A DNA stretch of 64,000 bases, from positions 248,001-312,000 of the forward strand of contig JACJYA010000005.1 in NCBI GenBank assembly GCA_020636315.1. Reading direction: 5' to 3'. Origin of the DNA: Lewinellaceae bacterium (lineage in GTDB: Bacteria; Bacteroidota; Bacteroidia; Chitinophagales; Saprospiraceae). The translations under genes and the position numbers were made by a program. Below the pieces are notes generated by a model that saw nothing but the letters and a program-made list of their open reading frames with translations, did not search any database and was not told the origin of the DNA. Within the stretch, counting starts at the first letter, position 1; each line of letters begins with the position of its first letter. This document shows positions 9,201 through 16,114 of the stretch, piece after piece.

Positions 9201-10809
9201 GATAGGGCGGGTGCGGCATTCCACTCCGGGAGTGGGCCTGATCTCTCCGCCCCCTCACCACGATATTTACTCGATCGAAGACCTGGCCCAGCTGATCTTC
9301 GACCTGAAGAACGCCAACCCGGCAGCTCGCATCAACGTGAAGCTGGTTTCCAAGGCGGGGGTTGGCATCATCGCTTCGGGAGTGGCCAAAGCCCATGCCG
9401 ACGCCATCCTCATCTCCGGGCATGACGGCGGTACCGGCGCTTCGCCTCTGACCTCCATCCGCCACGCCGGCCTGCCCTGGGAACTGGGCCTGGCGGAATC
9501 GCACCAGACGCTTGTCAAGAACAAACTGCGCGACCGGGTAGTCCTGCAGACCGACGGGCAACTCCGCACCGGCCGCGACCTGGCCATTGCCACTCTGCTG
9601 GGAGCGGAGGAGTGGGGCATCGCCACTGCCGCCCTGGTTGTGGAAGGCTGTATTATGATGCGCAAGTGCCACCTCAATACCTGCCCGGTGGGCATCGCTA
9701 CTCAGGACCCCGAGCTGCGCAAACGCTTTACGGGCGACCCCGAACACGTGATCAATTTCTTCCGCTTCCTGGCCGAAGACCTCCGCGAGATCATGGCCGA
9801 ACTGGGCTTCCGCACCGTCAATGAAATGGTGGGTAAGGTGGAATTGCTCAAGGTGAAACAAAAAGTTCAGCACTGGAAATACAGGCAACTGGACCTGCGC
9901 CCCATTCTCTACAAAGAACCGGCCGACGAGTCCATAGGGCAACACAAGCAGGTGGAACAGGACCACGGCATCGACCATGTCCTGGACCGCAAACTGATCG
10001 GCCATGCCCGCCTTGCTCTGGAGGAAAAAGCTCCGATCAGCAGTACGTTCCTCATTCGCAATACCGACCGGGCAGTGGGAGCCATGCTCTCCAATGAGGT
10101 CTCCAAACGATATAAAGGCGAGGGCCTTCCCGACGGCACCATCCGCTATCGCTTCCGAGGATCGGCGGGGCAGAGCTTCGGCGCTTTCAGCGCTCCGGGG
10201 TTGGAGTTCATTCTGGAGGGAGAGGCCAACGACTACTTTGGCAAAGGCTTATCCGGCGCCCGCCTTGTGGTTGTGCCCGACCGGGAAGCCAGGTTCATCC
10301 CCAGTGAAAACATCATTATCGGCAATGTGGCTTTCTACGGGGCTACCGCTGGTGAGGCCTACATCCGGGGGATGGCCGGAGAGCGCTTTGCCGTGCGCAA
10401 TTCCGGTGTAAAAGCAGTGGTGGAAGGCATTGGTGACCACGGCTGTGAATACATGACAGGTGGCGTCGTCGTCGTATTGGGGGAGACTGGTAAGAACTTC
10501 GCTGCCGGGATGAGCGGCGGCATGGCCTATGTTTTCAACCCCCATGGCGATTTTGAACGCCATGTCAATCCCGGCATGGTTGATCTCGACCCTATGGAGG
10601 ATGAGGATTACAAGCGCCTCCGGGCGCTCATTCGCAACCATTTCCGGCATACTTCCAGCCAGGTGGCCGGCGATATTTTGCAGGAATGGGACAGGCAGAA
10701 GGGCTTTTTCACTAAAGTAATGCCGAGGGATTACAAGGCAGTACTTGAAAATCGAAAGGCGCAGGCCCTGCATTCGGAAGAGGCGGAACAGGCAGCAAAG
10801 ACAGCGTGA
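6265..10809 (+). CDS. gltB: Glutamate synthase (NADPH) large subunit
   Basis: A 1514-residue enzyme making two glutamates from glutamine and 2-oxoglutarate. Domains in order: class II glutaminase with catalytic Cys19 (EKDSCGTGLIA; the first 18 residues would be the cleaved propeptide), central linker domain, FMN-binding synthase barrel (GAMSFGSISHEAH near residue 880; GHDGGTGASPL near 1053), and the C-terminal GXGXG helix domain. The 3Fe-4S cysteines C-x5-C-x4-C lie in GCIMMRKCHLNTCPVG (about 1128-1139). The length equals that of bacterial GltB. gltD follows after 154 nt, and the two products form the heteromeric enzyme. The start ATG fits the family N-terminus. Confidence 0.98.
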   Translation: MDQYCQRGLYVPQLEKDSCGTGLIANLNGVKTHQLVEDALLMLTNMEHRGACGCEPNTGDGAGILIQTPHEFFVKKCKEKGFELPAFGEYGVGVVFFPEDRNLRRQCRVLFDDYIDELGFELLGYRKIPTDNEELGESAVSVEPRMEQVFVKPVEKLDPKALERRLYVLRKFSTHNIHKTYPQSKDHFYITSFSYKTVVYKGQLTTYQLRPYFPDLHDELCKSAIALVHSRFSTNTVPKWKLAQPFRYIAHNGEINTVMGNLNWWMSKEMLLKSTLFTDDELDKLKPICGDRLSDSGNFDNVLEFLVLSGFSLPHALMMMIPEAWQHDEQMEDHKKAFYEYQKTIMEPWDGPASICFTDGILVGATLDRNGLRPSRYCLTEDNVLVVASEAGALPIDQAKVVLKGRLQPGRILIADLDEHRVIGDEELKSTICQRLPYREWLNEYRITLDSLPIHQEPVVELDEQTLIRNQQLYGFSKEDLKVIIAPMIKEGKDPIGSMGADTPLAVLSHQSQHLANYFKQLFAQVTNPPIDPIRERSVMSLYAMLGGAGNILELKPERAQFIHLPSPVLANAELSKVKQMVHPHFKSGVIDMVFKADGQQGRLQAAIDHVCAVSEDLARNGVNILILSDRNADPYRAPIPSLLAVGAVHHHLIRKGLRSLTSIVVESGDVRETHHFATLIGYGASAINPYMAYATIAGLKKRNVFEENAKLEKLFETYNKAVGKGLLKIMSKIGISTLQSYQGAQIFEVLGLNEEVVDKCFKGSISRIQGIGFDGIAREVLARHHLAFPEKAHTGGQLDVGGVYQWKRRGEAHLFNPQSIHLLQYATRKNDYKAFKKYTKLINEQTEQALTLRGLLTFRKGEKIDIKEVEPAESIMRRFATGAMSFGSISHEAHSTLAIAMNRIGAKSNSGEGGEDEIRFEPKPNGDWERSAIKQVASGRFGVTSYYLANAEELQIKMAQGAKPGEGGQLPGHKVDDWIGRVRHSTPGVGLISPPPHHDIYSIEDLAQLIFDLKNANPAARINVKLVSKAGVGIIASGVAKAHADAILISGHDGGTGASPLTSIRHAGLPWELGLAESHQTLVKNKLRDRVVLQTDGQLRTGRDLAIATLLGAEEWGIATAALVVEGCIMMRKCHLNTCPVGIATQDPELRKRFTGDPEHVINFFRFLAEDLREIMAELGFRTVNEMVGKVELLKVKQKVQHWKYRQLDLRPILYKEPADESIGQHKQVEQDHGIDHVLDRKLIGHARLALEEKAPISSTFLIRNTDRAVGAMLSNEVSKRYKGEGLPDGTIRYRFRGSAGQSFGAFSAPGLEFILEGEANDYFGKGLSGARLVVVPDREARFIPSENIIIGNVAFYGATAGEAYIRGMAGERFAVRNSGVKAVVEGIGDHGCEYMTGGVVVVLGETGKNFAAGMSGGMAYVFNPHGDFERHVNPGMVDLDPMEDEDYKRLRALIRNHFRHTSSQVAGDILQEWDRQKGFFTKVMPRDYKAVLENRKAQALHSEEAEQAAKTA

Positions 10810-10963
10810 GGAAGGCGAAAACCGGAAGGCTACTTTGTAATAAGTACCTGGACCCAATTAGTGAGATACAAAGTGCCGTGTAAGGTGCTGGTATTCAATC
10901 ATTCAGTCATTCATTAATTCAGTCCATGTACTTACACGAATACACGAATACACAAAATAAACC
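10810..10963. repeat. gltB-gltD gap with short word repeats
   Basis: The 154-bp gap carries near-tandem words: a run of CATTCAGTCATTCATT-like 7-8-mers around 10893-10922 and ACACGAAT twice in tandem (10934-10949) just ahead of gltD. It has no coding potential. It belongs in style to the word-repeat gaps described later in the ribosomal block. Confidence 0.5.
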
Positions 10964-12433
10964 ATGGCAGACCCGAAAGGATTTTTAAAATATACCCGCG
11001 AACTCCCCAGGGCACGGCAGCCGAAGGAGCGCGTCGAAGATTATAAAGAGATCTACGAGGAATTCAGCACCAACAAGACCGTGCAGCAGGCTTCCCGCTG
11101 TATGGATTGCGGCGTTCCTTTTTGCCATAGCGGTTGCCCGCTGGGCAATATCATTCCAGAATTCAATGATGCGGTTTATGAGGAGGACTGGCGCCTGGCT
11201 TACGAAATTCTGAGTAGTACCAACAATTTCCCGGAATTTACCGGCCGCATCTGCCCGGCGCCCTGCGAAGCTGCCTGCGTGCTGGGCATCAATCAGCCGG
11301 CAGTGGCCATTGAACACATCGAGAAGTCCATCGCCGAGGTGGCCTATGAGAAAGGCTACGTGCGGCCGCAACCTCCAACCATGCGTACGGGCAGGAAGGT
11401 AGCAGTTGTCGGCTCCGGGCCCTCGGGGCTGGCTGCGGCCGCTCAGCTCAATAAGGCCGGCCATCTGGTCACCGTCTTTGAGCGCAATGACAAAGTCGGC
11501 GGGCTGCTGCGGTACGGTATCCCGGATTTCAAACTGGAAAAAAGGGTGGTCGATCGCCGGGTGGCGGTAATGGAAGCGGAAGGAATACGTTTTCAGACAA
11601 ACGCCAACGTTGGCGAAAATGTGGACCCCAAACAATTGCTCAAAGATTTTGACGCCCTGGTGCTTTGCGGCGGGTCCACTGTTCCCCGCGACCTTGGCAT
11701 TCCCGGGCGCGAACTGGAGGGGGTCCACTTCGCCATGGAATTTCTGGAGCAGAACAACCGAAGAGTAGCCGGCGAGGCCATTTCAAAGGAAAAGGCCATT
11801 CTTGCCACCGGGAAGGACGTCCTGGTTATTGGAGGAGGGGATACGGGAGCCGACTGCGTAGGCACCTCCAACCGCCACAAGGCCAGATCGGTCACCCAGA
11901 TAGAGTTGCTGGCTAAGCCGCCCGCCGAACGCGACCCATACAGCTGGCCCAACTGGCCGATGATCCTGCGCACTTCTTCCAGCCACGAAGAAGGCTGTGA
12001 CCGGCAGTGGGCCATTCTGACCAAAGCATTCATCGGTGACAAAAAAGGGAAGCTCAAGGCTGTTCAACTGGTCGAGATCGAATGGGCGAAGGATGCCAAA
12101 ACCGGCCGTTTTGCTTTTAAAGAAGTGGAAGGGACCGAACGGGAAATCCCCTGCCAGCTGGCGCTTCTGGCCATCGGCTTCCTGCATCCTCAGTTTGACG
12201 GCATGCTGGAAAAGCTCGGCATAGAAGTTGATGACCGAGGCAACGTGCGAGACGACATTTATCAAACCAACCTGGACAAGGTATTCGCCGCCGGCGACAT
12301 GCGGCGTGGCCAGTCGCTGGTCGTCTGGGCCATCGCTGAAGGGCGGGAAGCGGCCCGCCGGGTGGATGAATATCTGATGGGCAGCTCTATGCTGGAAGCC
12401 CGGGACGATAGCTTTTTGATGGTGAGGGGATAA
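10964..12433 (+). CDS. gltD: Glutamate synthase small subunit (NADPH-dependent)
   Basis: A 489-residue iron-sulfur flavoprotein that passes electrons from NADPH to GltB. The N-terminal 4Fe-4S region has Cys46, Cys49, Cys54 and Cys58 (CMDCGVPFCHSGCP) plus CPAPCEAAC near residue 100. The FAD loop is VVGSGPSGLAAAAQL and the NADPH loop is VIGGGDTGADCVG. The C-terminal FAGDMRRGQSLVVWAI segment is the usual flavin-contact end. The length is normal and it is co-directional with gltB. Confidence 0.97.
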   Translation: MADPKGFLKYTRELPRARQPKERVEDYKEIYEEFSTNKTVQQASRCMDCGVPFCHSGCPLGNIIPEFNDAVYEEDWRLAYEILSSTNNFPEFTGRICPAPCEAACVLGINQPAVAIEHIEKSIAEVAYEKGYVRPQPPTMRTGRKVAVVGSGPSGLAAAAQLNKAGHLVTVFERNDKVGGLLRYGIPDFKLEKRVVDRRVAVMEAEGIRFQTNANVGENVDPKQLLKDFDALVLCGGSTVPRDLGIPGRELEGVHFAMEFLEQNNRRVAGEAISKEKAILATGKDVLVIGGGDTGADCVGTSNRHKARSVTQIELLAKPPAERDPYSWPNWPMILRTSSSHEEGCDRQWAILTKAFIGDKKGKLKAVQLVEIEWAKDAKTGRFAFKEVEGTEREIPCQLALLAIGFLHPQFDGMLEKLGIEVDDRGNVRDDIYQTNLDKVFAAGDMRRGQSLVVWAIAEGREAARRVDEYLMGSSMLEARDDSFLMVRG

Positions 12434-12443
12434 GAGTGTTTAG

Positions 12444-12521
12444 GTGTAAAAGTGTAAAAGTGTAAAAGGCCTCACTACCTGCCGGGTTTACGTTAAGGAT
12501 GCAGTTCTGCTGACCCGGCAG
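12444..12521 (+). terminator. Word repeat and hairpin downstream of gltD
   Basis: Directly after gltD the 8-mer TGTAAAAG is repeated three times in tandem (12444-12467). Then CTGCCGGGT (12479-12487) pairs perfectly with ACCCGGCAG (12513-12521), with a smaller GCAG/CTGC hairpin inside the loop. This probably ends the gltBD transcript ahead of the convergent gene, although the U tract is poor (TGTTTATCT). Confidence 0.5.
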
Positions 12522-12625
12522 TGTTTATCTGATGAAAAAAGTGGGGATAGTTCAATTAAGTGTGTCCGCGTTATGCTAACCCACTGGTTTCCAGAAACCC
12601 AGAAACCAGAAACTTTGAACAAGCC

Positions 12626-14959
12626 CTACCTCCCTTCTCCCACCTCGATAAGAGAACGCCCGAAACAAGGCCGGCCATTTTTGGTGAACCCACGGACAAC
12701 GATCTCGTAGGTTCCCGGCAGGCCGGAAGTGTAAAACTCGAGGCTGGCCTCTTCCGGCCCGGTTTCAACTTTCGGGTTCCAGTACAGCATGGGCCGAAAA
12801 TCGGGCCTGGGGCTGGAGCGGGCCCCGGCGGTGGGGTAAACCAGATGCTGAAAAGCCTTTTCCGGCGAGAATGCCTGAAAACGGAAAAAGACAGACTCTC
12901 CGCCCCATTGATAGCCCGCAAAATTATCGGTATTGGTGTGGAGGCTGACCAGCCCTCCGAAGAGGTAGTCGCCCAGAAGATAGTTGGTGTTGAACACTTC
13001 GATTTTTTCAATATTACCAGGATTGAGCTCCAGCAAACGGCCGATATCGAAGACAGGGATATTATCCAGAAGGACCAGAGGGTCATTGTAAGCCTGTTGG
13101 GTTTTTTGGTTATAAACGTCCAGATGAGCTTTTCCTTTCTCCCGCCTGACAAGAACATAGGGGACGATCTCCCTGAATACTTCTTCCAGGGCCGGAAGCG
13201 TCACAAAATTGGCGACCGTAACCGTAAAGTCCGGATTGTCGAGGTTGGCAACGGGGAGCAGAGGAGGGGAAGGATTGAAGGTGTTTTCCTCCATCTCCGG
13301 TTCATAGGCGGCACTCAGTTGCGCCTGCAGGTGCAATTCTTCGAACAATTGGTGTTGTTCTGCTTCAAAGGTGAGCGGCGCAGGGATTACCTCGGGGAAG
13401 CGGATGGAAAAATGGCTGTTGATCAGAATTTCCGGAGGTTCTTCCCCCGTCCCTTTCCAGCCTGCGAAAAGGTTCTGTCGTCCTTCCAGTCCGTAAAGGG
13501 TAAAAGTAAAAGAACCGTCGGCCCTGGTTTCCATAATGTTGATCTGGGGCTGGTTCCCCACCACGGCCGCCATGCTTACTTCGCCGGCGGCGGGTGCTCC
13601 GCTTTTTTTATTGCGCATCCGCCCGCTGATGGACAGTCCTCGCATTTCAGGTATCCACTGCAGGCCGGCCCCTCCGGCAGGGGAAACCATGCCTTTCTCA
13701 TTCAGCCGGGCGGCAAGCAGCATCAGGGCCATTTCCATCTGGGTTTCATCCCGGTTGCGTACATCCGGCAAATAGGAAGGCAGAAGCCAGGGGTTATCCC
13801 AGATAAAGGACGGAAGAGCCGCTGTATCTTCACCCAGCCCTTTTTTCCGAACACTTACAGAAAGCTGGCACTGCTCACCTGCCGGAGCCTCAATTTTCAG
13901 GTCCACTCTTTCCCGGAAACCGAAGTTTTTTTGGCCGGTTGCCAGGCTCAGCGGAAGAGGGGAAGGGCCGCCATAGTAAAAAGGATAGGCTTGTGGTTTT
14001 TTCCCGTCGCTACTGTCTGCTACGACAATGTAGCAGATGCCCGGGCTCAGGCCGTCCAGCGGAAAATTGAAGCTTTGCTCCGCTCCCCGCATTTCGACCA
14101 CCCGGCTATCCTCCAACCGAGGCCCTTCTGAATAGATGCGTACAGACACTTTGGAGGAGCGGCCCAGGGGGCTCTGGCGCAGCGTGATCTTCTGGTTGTC
14201 TCCCAGCCTTTCCGTCCGGCAAATCAGGCCCGAATGCTGAACCGGGGGCAGCCGTTTGCTGATCGCCTGGCCATTCTTATTCCTGATAACAACCCGGTAA
14301 TCCATGCCTGCTGCCGGGATGAATTCAAATAGGGCGTGGCCATGATACAGGGCGTTGCAGGTGGCCAGTGTTTCGCCCTGCTGATCCTCCAGGGTTATTC
14401 CTTCCTTTTTCTCACATAATGCCGGATCGAAGGAGGCCAGCAGCCGGGTGGGAAGCCCGGCCACCAGGGCGCCGTCGGCCAGCAGGAAGGACAGGCCATC
14501 CTGTTTTGGAAGCGTGAGGGCGGGAGGCGCCGATCCGGGATTGAGGATGGCAAGGCGGCGGTGGGCAAAATGTTCCGGGGCAAAATTGCGCTGATATTGA
14601 GTATAAGCCCGAAGATAATGGTAACCGGACTGCACCTCCTCCGGAATCTCCAGTGAGCCTGTGGCACCCTCCTTTTCAATCCGGAATTTCTGCTGAATGA
14701 GCACTTTATTTTCGGCATTGAAAAGTTCGACGTAAAGTACTTTACTCAGCTCATTGCTGGGTTGCCCGTTCAACAGGCAATAAGCTTTGAACCAAATGGT
14801 TTCGCCCACCAGGTACAGGCTACGGCCGGTGTGCAGGACGACATTCTCCTGAGGCAACGGGGCATTGCAATCGAGAACGGCCTCTTCTTCCTGGGCGGCA
14901 AGCGGGGAAGCAGCCGGAAAAAGAAGGGCAAATAATAGCAGGATATGGATTGGTTTCAT
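12626..14959 (-). CDS. MG2 (macroglobulin-like) protein with isolated TonB-plug domain
   Basis: 777 residues from the ATG at 14959 (a GTG four codons earlier is the alternative; the ATG start gives the cleaner signal peptide, ending LAAQE). The N-terminal part matches the Bacteroidota MG2 domain (VVLHTGRSLYLVGETIWFKAY, then YLRAYTQYQRNF). A carboxypeptidase-regulatory-like fold follows mid-protein (ADGSFTFTLYGLEG). Near residues 600-690 a plug-like segment reads NDPLVLLDNIPVFD and IEKIEVFN, but no 22-strand barrel follows. It should be an envelope-exposed periplasmic or surface protein. It is the last gene of a four-gene operon, 18 nt after the DUF4249 gene. Function is unknown; a partner role with the adjacent TonB receptor is inferred. 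Confidence 0.8.
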   Translation of the reverse strand: MKPIHILLLFALLFPAASPLAAQEEEAVLDCNAPLPQENVVLHTGRSLYLVGETIWFKAYCLLNGQPSNELSKVLYVELFNAENKVLIQQKFRIEKEGATGSLEIPEEVQSGYHYLRAYTQYQRNFAPEHFAHRRLAILNPGSAPPALTLPKQDGLSFLLADGALVAGLPTRLLASFDPALCEKKEGITLEDQQGETLATCNALYHGHALFEFIPAAGMDYRVVIRNKNGQAISKRLPPVQHSGLICRTERLGDNQKITLRQSPLGRSSKVSVRIYSEGPRLEDSRVVEMRGAEQSFNFPLDGLSPGICYIVVADSSDGKKPQAYPFYYGGPSPLPLSLATGQKNFGFRERVDLKIEAPAGEQCQLSVSVRKKGLGEDTAALPSFIWDNPWLLPSYLPDVRNRDETQMEMALMLLAARLNEKGMVSPAGGAGLQWIPEMRGLSISGRMRNKKSGAPAAGEVSMAAVVGNQPQINIMETRADGSFTFTLYGLEGRQNLFAGWKGTGEEPPEILINSHFSIRFPEVIPAPLTFEAEQHQLFEELHLQAQLSAAYEPEMEENTFNPSPPLLPVANLDNPDFTVTVANFVTLPALEEVFREIVPYVLVRREKGKAHLDVYNQKTQQAYNDPLVLLDNIPVFDIGRLLELNPGNIEKIEVFNTNYLLGDYLFGGLVSLHTNTDNFAGYQWGGESVFFRFQAFSPEKAFQHLVYPTAGARSSPRPDFRPMLYWNPKVETGPEEASLEFYTSGLPGTYEIVVRGFTKNGRPCFGRSLIEVGEGR

Positions 14960-14977
14960 GATGGTTTCCACAGGCTT

Positions 14978-16114
14978 TTATTCTATCCAGAATTCGGGAG
15001 GAATGATCGTTCCGCCGGCCTCCCGGCAATCCAGGCAACCCAGCCCGGAGAGGGCCAGCCCGTCAGGCCCGATCGTCAGAAAGACAGGCCATTCCTCCGG
15101 CGGGATGGGGGCCATCAAAGCGTCGTAATTATAGCCACATTCCGGCAGTTCAACATTCAGTTCCGGGGGGCGGTCAAAAAATGAGCGGTCCTCGGTGACG
15201 CCGGCGGCAAAAAAGTAGCCCAGCACGGGCTCCTCTGAGGCCTCCGGGTTGTGAATGTTTCCGCGGATCTGAAACGGCTGGGTGGTGTAAAGAGAGCCAT
15301 CCTGGGCGCTTTGTTCCTCCACGTCACTCCAGAACAGATAAGCCTCTTTGCTGATGGCGTACTGTTTGGTAAGAAGGCTGTAGCGGATAGACAGTTTTTT
15401 ATCATCGCCCCGCAGAAAGAACAAGGGGATATCAGTTAGTTGCTGCTCTGCCCGGTTGGCGGTGCTGGCTGTCGTCAGTTCAGGAACGGTGTAGGTCCGC
15501 CAGCAGGTTTTGAGGGAATCCCCGTGGTAATAGGGCTTGACCCCCCCGTCATAGACATTGGTGATGTCGAGGTCCGCCTCGTACTTGTAGGTGCCTTCCA
15601 TCAGCCACAGGTAATAATCCTTTTCATAAGAAGAGGGCCCGGTGCTGATGTAGAACTGCAGGCCGGGGATGGGGCCTTCTTCTTCGTCGAAGTACCGGGT
15701 GTCGTATTCTGCTCTTACCGAGGCAATGGCCGTAGGTTCCTTTATGGTTTCAAAACCGGATTCGTATTGTTTTCCGCCGGGGGTGGCGATGCGAAGCTGA
15801 TACTTTCGCCCGGCCTTACCCTGTATCCCGTCGGCAGCAGTCTGATAGACGCCGGGTTCGGTTTCCGTCAGTATTTCCACCGGGCCATTCTCTTCCTCGA
15901 TGGTTACCGTGGCGCCCGGCAGGGGAGTATATTTGACGATATCGAGATTGGCTGAGGTGGACAGCTTGATGGTGTAAGGCCCCGGCTGGTTGGTGATGTG
16001 GCCGTCAACAACCAGGAGGTTGTCAAAATTATTCAGGGGCGGCCGAAATTCCTCGATGCAGGAATTGGCCAGAAGAGCCAGAAAGAGAAGGAGTGTTCCT
16101 GCTTTAATCCTCAT
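14978..16114 (-). CDS. DUF4249 family lipoprotein
   Basis: A 378-residue protein with a lipoprotein signal ending LLANSC (Cys19). It then has the features of DUF4249: NLLVVDGHITNQPGPYTIKLS, a carboxypeptidase-like beta-sandwich start (LPGATVTIEEENG), ELRIATPGGKQYES-like text, and a cysteine-containing C-terminus (LGCLDCREAGG). DUF4249 lipoproteins usually sit beside TonB receptors, and here the gene overlaps the receptor gene's end by 11 nt, so translation is likely coupled. Probably surface-exposed, helping the receptor bind its ligand (inference from context). Confidence 0.9.
   Translation of the reverse strand: MRIKAGTLLLFLALLANSCIEEFRPPLNNFDNLLVVDGHITNQPGPYTIKLSTSANLDIVKYTPLPGATVTIEEENGPVEILTETEPGVYQTAADGIQGKAGRKYQLRIATPGGKQYESGFETIKEPTAIASVRAEYDTRYFDEEEGPIPGLQFYISTGPSSYEKDYYLWLMEGTYKYEADLDITNVYDGGVKPYYHGDSLKTCWRTYTVPELTTASTANRAEQQLTDIPLFFLRGDDKKLSIRYSLLTKQYAISKEAYLFWSDVEEQSAQDGSLYTTQPFQIRGNIHNPEASEEPVLGYFFAAGVTEDRSFFDRPPELNVELPECGYNYDALMAPIPPEEWPVFLTIGPDGLALSGLGCLDCREAGGTIIPPEFWIE

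Noticed and set aside
8734..10005. Long open frame (423 codons) antisense to gltB
   Set aside because: Lies entirely within the well-conserved gltB coding sequence and its product has no recognisable family; explained by GC-rich codon use.
12560..14131. Long plus-strand open frame (523 codons) antisense to the MG2-plug gene
   Set aside because: The minus-strand protein has a signal peptide and known domains; the antisense product is composition-biased and without domains.
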